Source: Prevotella pallens ATCC 700821
Lineage (GTDB): Bacteria; Bacteroidota; Bacteroidia; Bacteroidales; Bacteroidaceae
Assembly: GCF_000220255.1 (NCBI RefSeq)
Contig: NZ_GL982513.1
Span: 465,019 to 529,018, forward strand
DNA length: 64,000 nt
Reading direction: 5' to 3'
The position numbers and the translations under genes are program-made. The notes under the pieces were generated by a model. That model made no database searches, was not told the DNA's origin, and saw only the letters and a list, made by a program, of their open reading frames with translations. This document shows positions 9,047 through 18,220 of this stretch, one piece after another. The first letter of the stretch is position 1, and each line of letters opens with the position of its first letter.

Positions 9047-9466
9047 ATTCTATGTTTTGTTTTTTTCTTATTATTTTAATGTCTTATAGGTGCTAATTAT
9101 AACGGGCGATACTTACTTATGTTGTGCATTGATGCTTCTGTAATGTATATCCTTTTAATTCCTGAGTATATGATTAATTATACTGGTTATTGAAATCTAA
9201 GGAATCTGGGTGAAACAGTAATAAGCACTTCTTCTGTCTGGGTAGTAAATAACTCTATTCACCTCACCCTTATACCTTTCTATGTTATGCGAAGCAAAGC
9301 ATTTACCAATATTTCTGTTTTCGTAAAAGAATGTATCGTAAGTCTTAAACTTCTAATTATTTCCATAAAACACTTGCAAAAATACGAATTTTTCTGCATT
9401 CTTAGCAAGAAATAGCGTAACAACGCTCTTTTTTTAGGCTAAAGTTTAGATTTCTTTGCCTTTTTG
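9047..9466 (-). other. Non-coding region with predicted RNA structure
   Basis: No gene is visible in this gap between the rhomboid gene and the HU promoter. Read on the minus strand, a possible -7 box TATTTTTG (9377-9384) is followed by sequence that folds into nested elements: GGGTGA pairs with TCACCC around a 7-bp stem-loop (GTGAATA/TATTTAC with a G-T pair), and ATTCCT pairs further out with AGGAAT. It may be a long leader of the rhomboid gene or a separate small RNA. I recognise no known riboswitch class in it. Confidence 0.25.
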
Positions 9467-9497
9467 TTTGTTTTATGAAACTAAACAAGTATATTTG
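9467..9497 (+). promoter_or_regulatory. Promoter of the HU gene
   Basis: TTTG (9467-9470), exactly 19 bases, then TATATTTG (9490-9497): a consensus Bacteroidetes promoter. It predicts a leader of about 45 bases before the HU ATG. Confidence 0.8.
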
Positions 9498-9548
9498 CAA
9501 AGACGTTAGAACAGTTTTTATAAAATATTAAACAATAATTCAAAGATT

Positions 9549-9824
9549 ATGAACAAAACAGAATTAATCGAAAGAATCGCAGCTGGAGCGGGCTTAAGCA
9601 AGGCTGACTCAAAAAAAGCATTGGACGCAATGACTGCCGCTATTAAAGATGCACTCGTAGCTGGTGATAAAGTACAGCTCGTGGGCTTTGGTACTTACTC
9701 TGTAACAGAACGCCCTGCACACGAAGGTATTAATCCTTCTACAAAACAGAAAATACAAATCGCTGCTAAGAAAGTTGCTAAATTTAAACCAGGAGCTGAA
9801 CTTGCTGATGCTGTAAATGCATAA
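9549..9824 (+). CDS. hup: HU-family DNA-binding protein
   Basis: This 91-residue protein is a complete HU/IHF-type nucleoid protein that binds and bends DNA as a dimer. It begins MNKTELIERIAAGAGLSKAD (helical body), then KVQLVGFGTYSVTERPAHEG. The DNA-contacting arm contains GINPSTKQKIQIAAKKV, where an INP(S/Q)T-like motif carries the intercalating proline, and the end is AKFKPGAELADAVN. Length is typical. It has its own strong promoter and a terminator 25 bases after the stop, so it forms a monocistronic, probably highly expressed unit. Confidence 0.97.
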   Translation: MNKTELIERIAAGAGLSKADSKKALDAMTAAIKDALVAGDKVQLVGFGTYSVTERPAHEGINPSTKQKIQIAAKKVAKFKPGAELADAVNA

Positions 9825-9848
9825 AGCGAATTGTTAGAAAGATACTAT

Positions 9849-9880
9849 AAAGGCGACTTCTTTTAAAGAGGCCGCCTTTG
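9849..9880 (+). terminator. Terminator of the HU gene
   Basis: AAAGGCG and CGCCTTT form the base of a hairpin with one internal mismatch region, followed by TTTG TTATTG. It lies shortly after the HU stop codon. The remaining gap to pdxT holds nothing I recognise. Confidence 0.7.
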
Positions 9881-9988
9881 TTATTGTTAGTCAATTCAAT
9901 TGCTTATTTGAAGACTAAAAACATCTGTTGAAATTCAAACTGCTATTTCTCAAATTTGTATGAGATAGTTTAAAAAACATTTTTTCTC

Positions 9989-10561
9989 TTATTTCAGCAT
10001 CTTGGCAAATAGTTCGTGAACACGAGTATCTGTCCCTAATTCGGGGTGAAAAGCTGTAACAAGCTGTTTTCCTTGCTGTGCAGCTACAATGTGTCCGTCT
10101 ACTTCGGCAAGCACTTCTACTCCTTCACCCACATTTTCTATGTAAGGTGCTCGTATAAAAGTCATTGGAATGGGGGCTTCTATACCTTTCATTTGTGCAT
10201 TAACAGAAAAGCTTCCCATTTGTCTGCCGTATGCATTACGACAAGTTTTAATATTCATTGTTGCAAAACGTGCATACGAACTCTTTGCATTTTCTACTTC
10301 TTTCGATAGCAATATGAGCCCTGCGCACGTGCCGTAAACAGGCAATCCGCTTTCTATATCTTTCTTTATCGGTTCAAATAAGTTTAGTTCGTGCAGCAAT
10401 TTTAGCATTACTGTGCTTTCTCCACCAGGAATAATCAAACCATCTTTAGGTTTGTTCCAGTCAGCCAACTGGCGCACTTCAAAAGTTTCGTGCCCCAGTT
10501 GCTGCATCATTTTTGCGTGTTCGGCAAATGCTCCTTGCAGAGCTAATATGGCAATTTTCAT
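9989..10561 (-). CDS. pdxT: Pyridoxal 5'-phosphate synthase glutaminase subunit PdxT
   Basis: PdxT releases ammonia from glutamine and passes it to PdxS for synthesis of pyridoxal 5'-phosphate (vitamin B6). The 190-residue protein is a class I glutamine amidotransferase. It shows LQGAFAEH near the start, IIPGGEST (oxyanion region, 44-50), the nucleophile in VYGTCAGL (C79), and the His-Glu of the triad in AFHPELGTD (H172, E174). It begins 11 bases after the pdxS stop, so the two form an operon and would be made together for the PdxS/PdxT complex. Confidence 0.97.
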   Translation of the reverse strand: MKIAILALQGAFAEHAKMMQQLGHETFEVRQLADWNKPKDGLIIPGGESTVMLKLLHELNLFEPIKKDIESGLPVYGTCAGLILLSKEVENAKSSYARFATMNIKTCRNAYGRQMGSFSVNAQMKGIEAPIPMTFIRAPYIENVGEGVEVLAEVDGHIVAAQQGKQLVTAFHPELGTDTRVHELFAKMLK

Positions 10562-10572
10562 ATATTGTTGAA

Positions 10573-11448
10573 TTATTTGCCACGTTCTGCCATTAGAACA
10601 GCTATTTCGTTTTCGTTTATTCCTACCATTGCTTCACCGAGGTCTTCGCTCAATTCTGCAAGCATTTTAGCATCGTTGTAGTTTGTAACAGCTTGTACAA
10701 TGGCACGAGCACGTTTTTCTGGATTGCCAGATTTAAAAATTCCAGAGCCAACAAACACTCCTTCAGCGCCTAATTGCATCATAAGAGCTGCATCAGCAGG
10801 AGTTGCTACACCTCCTGCAGCGAAGTTTACAACTGGAAGTTTGCCGTTATCGTGAACGTATTTCACTAATTCGTATGGTGCACGGAGCTGTTTTGCAGCC
10901 TCGTATAGTTCATCTTCACCAAGCGATGTAAGACGACGCATTTCTGTTTGTATCATACGCATGTGGCGTACTGCCTGAATAATGTCGCCTGTGCCTGGTT
11001 CGCCTTTTGTGCGAATCATTGTTGCTCCTTCGGCAATACGGCGTAATGCTTCGCCAAGGTCTTTAGCGCCACAAACAAAAGGTACATCAAACTTATCTTT
11101 ATCAATATGATAAACATCGTCGGCTGGCGAAAGTACTTCGCTTTCGTCTATATAATCTATTTCAATAGCTTGAAGAATTTGTGCTTCAACAAAATGGCCA
11201 ATACGAACTTTTGCCATTACTGGAATGCTAACTGCCTCTTGAATGCCACGAATCATCTTAGGATCGCTCATACGAGATACACCACCAGCAGCGCGGATAT
11301 CGGCTGGAATACGTTCTAATGCCATTACTGCGCATGCTCCAGCAGCTTCGGCTATACGAGCTTGTTCAGGTGTTGTAACGTCCATAATAACACCGCCTTT
11401 AAGCATTTGTGCTAAATTCCGATTTAGTTCTCTTCTGTTTTCTTTCAT
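10573..11448 (-). CDS. pdxS: Pyridoxal 5'-phosphate synthase lyase subunit PdxS
   Basis: PdxS builds PLP directly from ribose 5-phosphate, glyceraldehyde 3-phosphate and ammonia in the DXP-independent B6 pathway. The 291-residue barrel protein is full length. Visible conserved parts are [20 protein letters not shown], the active-site lysine in [11 protein letters not shown], the phosphate-binding [13 protein letters not shown], and [20 protein letters not shown] with [11 protein letters not shown]. It is the first gene of the pdxST operon and has a good promoter about 60 bases upstream. Confidence 0.98.
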   Translation of the reverse strand: MKENRRELNRNLAQMLKGGVIMDVTTPEQARIAEAAGACAVMALERIPADIRAAGGVSRMSDPKMIRGIQEAVSIPVMAKVRIGHFVEAQILQAIEIDYIDESEVLSPADDVYHIDKDKFDVPFVCGAKDLGEALRRIAEGATMIRTKGEPGTGDIIQAVRHMRMIQTEMRRLTSLGEDELYEAAKQLRAPYELVKYVHDNGKLPVVNFAAGGVATPADAALMMQLGAEGVFVGSGIFKSGNPEKRARAIVQAVTNYNDAKMLAELSEDLGEAMVGINENEIAVLMAERGK

Positions 11449-11503
11449 AGTTTTATATTTCTTATTATTTGTTTTAAATTCTGTGTATATCTAAATACGC
11501 CAA

Positions 11504-11535
11504 CAAAGTTATATTTTTTTATAGCGTTTGCCAAA
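11504..11535 (-). promoter_or_regulatory. Promoter of pdxST
   Basis: On the minus strand TTTG (11532-11535), 20 bases, then TAACTTTG (11504-11511), about 55 bases before the pdxS ATG. Confidence 0.7.
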
Positions 11536-11766
11536 TGTTCATTCCTTTATAGTAAATAATTATATACGAATAGGAAAAAGAATGCAGAAATGTTATAGTT
11601 ATTATATACATATTGTATATATGTTTTATGACTTTTCCCGACTGTAAAAGACTGCTATTAGATGTAAACGTAAACTCTATTGAAAGCAATAGTAGTGTTT
11701 ATTTATAAATTAAATAGAATGTCTTAGATGCGTAGAAAAGGTGAGTAGATACAGTTACTTTTGTCT

Positions 11767-11886
11767 CAGATATCTGTAACAGTTCTTTCAGATATCTGTA
11801 ACGTTTCTTTCAGACGTCTGTAACGTTTGTTTTAGATATCTGTCAGTTGCGTTGTAGATATCTGGTATTCGCAGCTTATATTTCAT
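11767..11886 (+). repeat. 22-bp phased palindrome array A
   Basis: Five 10-bp palindromes start at 11767, 11789, 11811, 11833 and 11855, always exactly 22 bases apart: CAGATATCTG twice, CAGACGTCTG, then TAGATATCTG twice. The linkers are also alike (TAACGTTTCTTT type). A degraded sixth unit ending TCAT is possible at 11877. The array lies in the gap between the sucD end and the pdxS start, where no gene is visible (11449-12053). Downstream, TATGC then TTATT resembles the tail shared by arrays B and D. Constant period, palindromic core and recurrence at three other places show this is not chance. It is not a CRISPR. Confidence 0.9.
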
Positions 11887-11970
11887 AACAAGCTACAACT
11901 TTATAATCTCCCTATTTCTCAGAACATTACAACCATTCTTTGCTATGCTCTTATTGTGTACGGATTGAAG

Positions 11971-12012
11971 TAAAAACAAAAGGTATGTCCATTATTAAAT
12001 AGACATACCTTC
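11971..12012 (-). terminator. Terminator of sucCD
   Basis: On the minus strand AAGGTATGTC and GACATACCTT form a perfect 10-bp stem with a 12-base loop, followed by TTGTTTTTA. It lies 42 bases after the sucD stop. Confidence 0.85.
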
Positions 12013-12053
12013 GGTTTAATGTTATTATCAAATGAGAATTGAAGCGGTGTTAC

Positions 12054-12926
12054 TTATTTTCCTAACTTCTGTTTTAGTAGTATAGGAATCTCGTGTGTTT
12101 CGCGCGCAACAGGGATACCTGCTGCCTCGAATGCTGCAACTTTTTCTGCGGCAGTACCAGAACTGCTTGAAATGATGGCTCCAGCATGTCCCATTTGTTT
12201 GCCTTTAGGTGCTTCTCTACCAGAAATAAAGGCAACAACAGGTTTTGTAACATATTGTTTAATATATTCTGCAGCACGTTCTTCAGCATCGCCACCTATT
12301 TCTCCAATGATAGCAATACTGTCTGTTTCAGGATCGTTTTGGAACATTTCGAGCAATTCTTGGAAATAGAGACCAACAATTGGGTCGCCACCAACACCGA
12401 TAGCCGATGATTGTCCGAGTCCTTCGGCTGTAAGTGCTGCTACAACCTGATAAGTTAAAGTTCCTGAGCGGCTGATAACGCCTGTATGTCCTTTCTTGAA
12501 AATATTTGTTGGCATAATACCAACCATACTTTCTCCTGGAGATATTAATCCAGGGCAGTTAGGTCCAATAAGCTGTGCACCTTTAATCTGGATATAGCGA
12601 TATGCTTCAACAACATCGAGTGTAGGTACACCTTCAGTAATACATATAATTAGTTTAATACCAGCATCGGCAGCTTCGAGCATTGCATCTTTTGCAAAAG
12701 CAGCAGGAACGAAGATAACTGATGTGTTAGCGTTGGTTGCTTCAACAGCATCGCGAACAGTGTTGAACACCGGAATACCTGCGACCTCTTGTCCAGCCTT
12801 ACCAGGCGATGTGCCACCTACCACGTTAGTACCATATTCTTTCATCTTTGTAGCGTGGAAGCTACCATCGCGACCAGTAATACCTTGTACTATAAGGCGT
12901 GTATCTTTATTAATTAAAATACTCAT
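12054..12926 (-). CDS. sucD: Succinate-CoA ligase, alpha subunit
   Basis: SucD binds CoA and carries the phosphohistidine in the reversible conversion of succinyl-CoA plus phosphate and NDP to succinate and NTP. The 290-residue protein shows the CoA-binding N-terminus ([23 protein letters not shown]), [23 protein letters not shown], and the active-site histidine in [11 protein letters not shown]. Length is standard. It begins 28 bases after the sucC stop and ends at a strong terminator, completing a sucCD operon. The neighbouring korAB genes act on the same intermediate. Confidence 0.98.
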   Translation of the reverse strand: MSILINKDTRLIVQGITGRDGSFHATKMKEYGTNVVGGTSPGKAGQEVAGIPVFNTVRDAVEATNANTSVIFVPAAFAKDAMLEAADAGIKLIICITEGVPTLDVVEAYRYIQIKGAQLIGPNCPGLISPGESMVGIMPTNIFKKGHTGVISRSGTLTYQVVAALTAEGLGQSSAIGVGGDPIVGLYFQELLEMFQNDPETDSIAIIGEIGGDAEERAAEYIKQYVTKPVVAFISGREAPKGKQMGHAGAIISSSSGTAAEKVAAFEAAGIPVARETHEIPILLKQKLGK

Positions 12927-12954
12927 TTTTCTTGATGTTTTAAAGTAAAATAAA

Positions 12955-14088
12955 TTATTTACAGAGGTCTACTGCCATGTGTCCTGCCTCGCTCATAGTT
13001 GTAGCAACATGGAACTTTGTACCTTTTAGCAATTCTCTTCCTTCGGCTTCGTTGGTTCCTGTCAGTCTAATAACGATAGGCATATCAGTCTCAATTAGTT
13101 TGAAAGCTTCTATCAAACCTTTTGCCACATCATCGCAACGGGTTATACCACCAAAGATATTAATGAGAACAACTTTCACATGTTTGTCTGAAAGAAGAAG
13201 TTTCATAGCTTCAACTATCTTTGTTGGATTAGAACTTCCACCTATATCAAGGAAGTTAGCAGGATTACCACCATAGAGTTTTATCATATCCATAGTAGCC
13301 ATAGCAAGCCCTGCACCGTTTACCATGCAACCAATCTCTCCTCCAAGGTTTACATAACTGAAGCCTTTGTTTTTTGCCTCTTGTTCTTTTTTCTCTTCTT
13401 CAGTAGGTTCAAAAAGCTCAAACACGTCAGGATGACGGAAAAGCGCATTGTTGTCAAATGTCATCTTTGCGTCTACTGCTGATAGTTTGTCATCTCCAGT
13501 AATAACAAGTGGGTTGATTTCTACTAACGATGCATCTTTCTCTACAAATAATCGATATAGATTTTTAAACAAAGGAACAGCCTGGTTTACATATTTCTTG
13601 TCGTCAAAGAGTTTGAAAGCTATTTCACGAGCTTTGTAATCTTGTAGTCCCACTACAGGGTCTATAGCTATTTTGGCAATCTTCTCAGGTGTCTCTTTTG
13701 CTACAGCTTCAATATCCATACCGCCTTCACGGCTAATCATAAATATAGCAGATTTTGTTTGGCGATCTGGAAGAATACTAACGTAATATTCTGATTTAAT
13801 ATCAACAGCTGCACAAAGAAGGATTCGGTCCACAATGAAGCCTTTTATATCCATACCGAGGATATTGCTAGCGTGTGTACGTATCTCTTCAGCGTTTTTG
13901 CCTAACTTTACACCACCAGCCTTACCACGGCCACCTGTGTGTACTTGTGCTTTAACAACGGCTAATTCTACACCTAAATTTTTGTATGCTTCTACGGCTT
14001 CATCTGGTGTTCGGCAGACTACTCCACGCTCTACAGGAACTCCATAGCTAGCAAAAAACTCTTTTGCTTGATATTCATGAACTTTCAT
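12955..14088 (-). CDS. sucC: Succinate-CoA ligase, beta subunit
   Basis: SucC binds the nucleotide and the succinate side of succinyl-CoA synthetase. The 377-residue protein begins [19 protein letters not shown], with an ATP-grasp domain containing [18 protein letters not shown], and a C-terminal ligase domain with [26 protein letters not shown] and [13 protein letters not shown]. It is slightly shorter than the common 388 residues but complete. A -7-like TACATTTG box sits only two bases before the ATG, with no clear -33 box; whether it is a promoter is uncertain. The 194-base gap to korB holds nothing else recognised. Confidence 0.97.
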   Translation of the reverse strand: MKVHEYQAKEFFASYGVPVERGVVCRTPDEAVEAYKNLGVELAVVKAQVHTGGRGKAGGVKLGKNAEEIRTHASNILGMDIKGFIVDRILLCAAVDIKSEYYVSILPDRQTKSAIFMISREGGMDIEAVAKETPEKIAKIAIDPVVGLQDYKAREIAFKLFDDKKYVNQAVPLFKNLYRLFVEKDASLVEINPLVITGDDKLSAVDAKMTFDNNALFRHPDVFELFEPTEEEKKEQEAKNKGFSYVNLGGEIGCMVNGAGLAMATMDMIKLYGGNPANFLDIGGSSNPTKIVEAMKLLLSDKHVKVVLINIFGGITRCDDVAKGLIEAFKLIETDMPIVIRLTGTNEAEGRELLKGTKFHVATTMSEAGHMAVDLCK

Positions 14089-14282
14089 AGCAAATGTAAT
14101 TAGTTATACTTTTATTTTATTTTTATTATTTTGGGGAGGTATAAAACACTCTATTTTGTTGCAATTGTGTTGAATATGAATTGCAAATAGGGTTATAAGC
14201 ATATATAGTTATGTAAGTAGTAATGCAAAATTCTGTCTAAATGAACAATGTATTAAATACTTCTATAGCTTAACATCTATTT

Positions 14283-15290
14283 TTACTTAACTTCCCAAAT
14301 GTCGTTAGTTTCGAGTAGCTCTGCAAAATTATGGTAAGGCTTCTTTGCTTTTACCTCTTCTATTTGCTCCCAAACAGCATTATCGTAAGTTGGAGCCTCA
14401 ACATCGCGAATTATTCCCAATGCTATTGGAAATCCTTCTTTCGTGTCCATCATAGCTAACTTCAGTTGTAGCGTATCATCTTCGCAGTGGGCATCGTGTA
14501 CAAGTATATTATCTATAGTGTACCCGTCTTCTCCTAACTTAACAATTTTCAAACCGAAGCCTTCCTGAACCAGTCCAAATTCATTGTCTGCACCGAATAC
14601 TAATGGTTTGCCATGCTCTAAATAGATAGCATTTGTTTTGCGTCCTTCTTTATTATATACGGCATCATGACAACCTTCGTTAAAGATAACACAGTTCTGA
14701 AGTATCTCGCAAACTGCAGCACCTTTATGTTGCTGGGCTGCTTTTAGTACAGCAATAGTTCCTTGTGCATCTGTAGCAACAGTACGTGCGAAGAACTTTC
14801 CACGTGCACCAAAGCAAAGCTCAGCAGGACGGAATGGGTCTTCTACTGTACCATAAGGACTTGATTTTGAAACGAAACCACGTGGACTAGTAGGCGAATA
14901 CTGTCCTTTTGTTAAACCATAGATACGGTTATTGAGAAGAATTATGTTAATATCGACGTTTCTTCTCATTGCATGAATGAAATGATTACCACCGATTGCT
15001 AATCCATCGCCATCTCCAGAAACCTGCCATACAGTTAATTTTGGGTTTGCAACCTTTAGTCCTGTTGCTATTGCAGCAGCACGACCATGAATAGTTTGCA
15101 TAGCATAGGTGCTTACATAGTAAGGAAGACGACTTGAGCAACCAATTCCAGAGATTACTGCAGTTTCGTATGGAGGTACTCCTAACTCTGCCATTGCTTT
15201 GTGTAAACTGGATAAAAAGAAATGGTCTCCACAACCAGGGCACCATCTTGGCTGTCCTTTTTTAAAATCTTTATCTGTATATTGACTCAT
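14283..15290 (-). CDS. korB: 2-oxoacid:ferredoxin oxidoreductase, beta subunit
   Basis: The beta subunit binds thiamine diphosphate and one iron-sulfur cluster. With KorA it interconverts 2-oxoglutarate (or a related 2-oxoacid) plus CoA and the acyl-CoA plus CO2, using ferredoxin. I chose the ATG at 15290 (MSQYTDKDFKKGQPRW, 335 residues), preceded by a GAGAGAAAT purine stretch, over a start 51 bases earlier that would overlap the korA end. Visible motifs are WCPGCGDHF, ISGIGCSSRLP, GDGDGLAIGGNH and NRIYGLTKGQYSPTS. It lies 17 bases after korA. Adjacent sucCD favours 2-oxoglutarate as substrate; that is an inference from context. Confidence 0.93.
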   Translation of the reverse strand: MSQYTDKDFKKGQPRWCPGCGDHFFLSSLHKAMAELGVPPYETAVISGIGCSSRLPYYVSTYAMQTIHGRAAAIATGLKVANPKLTVWQVSGDGDGLAIGGNHFIHAMRRNVDINIILLNNRIYGLTKGQYSPTSPRGFVSKSSPYGTVEDPFRPAELCFGARGKFFARTVATDAQGTIAVLKAAQQHKGAAVCEILQNCVIFNEGCHDAVYNKEGRKTNAIYLEHGKPLVFGADNEFGLVQEGFGLKIVKLGEDGYTIDNILVHDAHCEDDTLQLKLAMMDTKEGFPIALGIIRDVEAPTYDNAVWEQIEEVKAKKPYHNFAELLETNDIWEVK

Positions 15291-15307
15291 TTTATTTCTC
15301 TCCTTAA

Positions 15308-17206
15308 TTATTGTAAGATCCTTGAATAGAATGTTCCACACTCATATTTAGGTGCTGGAAGTGTTAATAATCGCTCGAATCCCTGTACAAGCTCTTGCAC
15401 AACAAATGGTTGTCCTTTCACTTGATTATACTGATATGGAGCAAAATTGTTTATACGAATGCGTAGTAAAGCTGCGAGCTGACCAAGGTTTTGTTCCGCA
15501 ACAACAACTTTCTTATAGCGTGATAATACTTCTGGAGTATTCTTTGGTAGTGGGTTTACGTTTCTAAATTGTGCCAATGCTATTTTGTATCCTTTTGCAC
15601 GGAGTTCTTGCATTGCTGAATAGAGGTGTCCATAGGTACTGCCGAAACCAACAATGAGTAAGTCTGCATCGTCTTTGTCGCCCTGAACTTCTAAATCGGG
15701 CACTGGAATGCGAGCAACTTTATCGAATCTTAGTTTATCCATGCGGTTATGATTTTCGGCATCTGTAGAAATAGCACCTGTCTTTCCATCTTTCTCTAAT
15801 CCACCAAGAATATGCTCATATCCTTCCATACCTGGTACAGCCCAATAGCGTACATTGCTATATTCGTCGCGTTTGTAAGGCGTATATTTATAGCGTTGTG
15901 CTTCTGTTGCATAGTGCGGACGTATCTCTGGTAAGTCTTCCATATTTGGTAATTTCCACGCCGATGAGCCATTTGCTATGAAAGCATCTGTCAGTAATAC
16001 GACTGGTGTCATGTGTTCGAGAGCCATTTTGCAGGCTTCAAAAGCTGCACTAAAACAGTCTGTAGGACTTGTTGCAGCTATTACTGGCATTGGGCTTTCT
16101 CCGTTTCTACCATACAGCACTTGCAGTAGGTCGGTTTGTTCGCTCTTTGTTGGTAGACCGGTTGATGGACCTCCTCGTTGTACATCAATAATAACGAGAG
16201 GTAATTCATCAATAACAGCCAGGTTGAGCGCTTCACTCTTCAAACAGATACCTGGGCCTGATGTTGATGTTGCAGCTAAAGCACCTGCGAATGCTGCACC
16301 AATAGATGAGGCTGCCGCTGAGATTTCGTCTTCGCATTGTACAGTAACAACCCCCATAGACTTATGTTTTGCCAGTTCATGAAGGATATCTGTGGCTGGA
16401 GTAATAGGATAAGAACCTAAGAAAAGTGTCAGACCAGCTTTTTCTGCAGCTGCCATTAAGCCGTATGCGGTTGCTTTATTACCTGTGATGTCCATGTATC
16501 GTCCTGGTACCTTCTCTTTTGTTTCAATACGATAGGTGTTAGGCACTGATGCATGAATGTTGTGTCCATAGTCGTAACCAGCAGCAACTACTTTAATATT
16601 GGCTTCTGCAATAGCCAACTTCTTTTTAAATTTGTCTAACAAGAAGTTGTTTACTAGTTCCAAATCGCGATTGAATAGCCAGCAAACTAAACCTAGTGCA
16701 AACATATTGCGGCACTTAAGCATAGATTTATTGTCCATGCCTGTATCGGCAAGACAGTCCTTCACCATCTTTGTAATAGGACAAGCCACTACACGATCTG
16801 GGTCTATACCCATTTCTTTTAGATAATCATCTGTTGAAAATTCTGCTTTCCTTAAGTCGCGTGGACTAAACGAATCGGTGTCAATAATAATTGTTCCTTG
16901 CGGCTTGCAGTTTTTATACTGCGTTTTAAGCGCGGCTGCATTCATTGCCACCAGTACATCGCATTTGTCTCCAGGCGTATAAACTTTACCCGCACCAATT
17001 TGGACTCTGTATCCACTTACTCCATTAAGCGAGCCTTGCGGGGCACGAATGTCAGCAGGATAGTCTGGGAAAGTAGAAATTCCGTTACCTACAGTAGCAG
17101 AAACATTTGAAAAGATGTTTCCAGCTAACTGCATTCCATCACCCGAGTCTCCGGAAAATAACACTACAACGTGTTCAAGCTCCTTCACTTCGATCTGTTC
17201 TTCCAT
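15308..17206 (-). CDS. korA: 2-oxoacid:ferredoxin oxidoreductase, alpha subunit (gamma-alpha fusion)
   Basis: This 632-residue protein fuses an N-terminal gamma domain (VVLFSGDSGDGMQLAGNI, residues about 10-200) to the alpha pyrimidine-binding domain (GLMAAAEKAGLTLFLGSYPITPATD onward, written here as GLMAAAEKAGL then TLFLGSYPITPATD). A C-terminal domain contains LIVGFGSTYGHL and AEQNLGQLAALL. This fused form is usual for Bacteroidetes KorA. With KorB it transfers electrons between a 2-oxoacid and ferredoxin, probably at the 2-oxoglutarate/succinyl-CoA step of an incomplete TCA cycle. The start is set by MEEQIEVKELEHV. No clear promoter box was seen upstream. Confidence 0.94.
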   Translation of the reverse strand: MEEQIEVKELEHVVVLFSGDSGDGMQLAGNIFSNVSATVGNGISTFPDYPADIRAPQGSLNGVSGYRVQIGAGKVYTPGDKCDVLVAMNAAALKTQYKNCKPQGTIIIDTDSFSPRDLRKAEFSTDDYLKEMGIDPDRVVACPITKMVKDCLADTGMDNKSMLKCRNMFALGLVCWLFNRDLELVNNFLLDKFKKKLAIAEANIKVVAAGYDYGHNIHASVPNTYRIETKEKVPGRYMDITGNKATAYGLMAAAEKAGLTLFLGSYPITPATDILHELAKHKSMGVVTVQCEDEISAAASSIGAAFAGALAATSTSGPGICLKSEALNLAVIDELPLVIIDVQRGGPSTGLPTKSEQTDLLQVLYGRNGESPMPVIAATSPTDCFSAAFEACKMALEHMTPVVLLTDAFIANGSSAWKLPNMEDLPEIRPHYATEAQRYKYTPYKRDEYSNVRYWAVPGMEGYEHILGGLEKDGKTGAISTDAENHNRMDKLRFDKVARIPVPDLEVQGDKDDADLLIVGFGSTYGHLYSAMQELRAKGYKIALAQFRNVNPLPKNTPEVLSRYKKVVVAEQNLGQLAALLRIRINNFAPYQYNQVKGQPFVVQELVQGFERLLTLPAPKYECGTFYSRILQ

Positions 17207-17722
17207 AGAATCTTCTCTTTGTTTTAGTTATGGTTAGATTTCGGTGTAAAGGTCTATATAATAATTGAATTAACAAAATATTTTCTGATAAAAAAACGAA
17301 CGAAAAATAGTATGTCGGGAAGTAGAAATTCACATTATGCTTAGTGTTTTTATATTAATACTTTTATTATAACATAAAAAACAACGTTATAGGTGCATAA
17401 CGTTCTTAATATGATTGATTTATGTCAATTTTATAAGTTGCATTTTTTTTGTTTATAAGTCAAGAATTTTATAAAATTCGAAGATAATGGCACTTATAGT
17501 CTTCTAATAATGCAAACAGGATAAATATAGAGGAAAAGATTTTTTTGATTATTCTGTCTTAGTCAATTGACTTTGAAATAGTATTTTTTAGAGTGAAAAG
17601 TTATTGTAGACTCTGTAGAAATTAGGTGAGAAAAGTATAATCTGTGTTTATTGCTTATTTACCTATTAGGTAGAGTATATAAAATATGTAATAAAACTTA
17701 GTAAAATGTAGCTCTTTTGTTT

Positions 17723-17883
17723 CAGTCGTCTCCTACGTTCGTTTCAGACATCTGTCAGCATCGTTTCAGATATCTGTCAGTATCAAATTAGACGTCATTA
17801 CAATTTAGAGCCTTTATGTTCTTATATTATAATAGCTGAGCGATATGTATTTAGCTGAAGATTATGCCTTTCCTTATTCTGCA
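17723..17883 (+). repeat. 22-bp phased palindrome array B with tail
   Basis: Units start at 17723 (CAGTCGTCTC, degraded), 17745 (CAGACATCTG), 17767 (CAGATATCTG) and 17789 (TAGACGTCAT, degraded), each exactly 22 bases apart. A tail follows: TATTTAGCTG at +59 from the last unit, then ATTATGC, then TTATTCTGCA at +85. Array D has the same tail words at the same distances. The array lies in the 1-kb gap between korA and the LRR gene at 18221, in which I support no protein gene. Confidence 0.88.
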
Positions 17884-18078
17884 ATATTTTGCTTTAGGTA
17901 TTATTATAAGCTTCTGTTTTTCAATATTCTATTCCCTATGTGGTTGTATGTGGCTGGAATCTATTACAACAATCTTCTTTTCTACGCAGCCTTCTTTTTG
18001 TTTAAATGGTTCATTGTATACCAATACCTTGATATTTTAGCATCTTTTTTCGTGTACATTGTTTTTTGAGATGTTTAG

Positions 18079-18167
18079 TATATATGTACAAACAAACTGT
18101 CTACAGCTTTCTTCCAATGTAGTTGGTTATTCATTGAGAGAGTGTGTAGACAGTCTGTATATATATT
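18079..18167. other. Long-range inverted repeat downstream of LRR gene
   Basis: ACTGTCTACA (18096-18105) and TGTAGACAGT (18145-18154) are perfect inverted repeats. Alternating TATATA-type sequence with TGTACA/TGTATA extends both arms imperfectly. It lies about 55 bases after the LRR stop codon on the minus strand. It may be a terminator or structured 3' end, but it has no clear T-run. Confidence 0.4.
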
Positions 18168-18220
18168 AATAATGTATATAGCGTTTACTCAATAAAGTCT
18201 CTATAAATAGATGTCTTTTA

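Noticed and set aside
9047-9548. Known riboswitch or 6S RNA upstream of the rhomboid or HU gene
   Set aside because: No recognisable class-defining motif; the fold is only suggestive, so I left it as an unnamed structured region.
11767-11864. CRISPR array
   Set aside because: Unit length is only 22 bases, units are degenerate palindromes with similar linkers, and there are no unique spacers of 30 bases or cas genes.
12074-12295. 73-residue frame overlapping sucD
   Set aside because: It is a shadow of the well-conserved sucD gene in another frame on the same strand.
17845-18069. 74-residue plus-strand reading frame
   Set aside because: It begins inside the tail shared with array D, where the equivalent sequence has no ATG or conserved frame; composition is Phe/Tyr-rich, as expected of AT-rich non-coding DNA.
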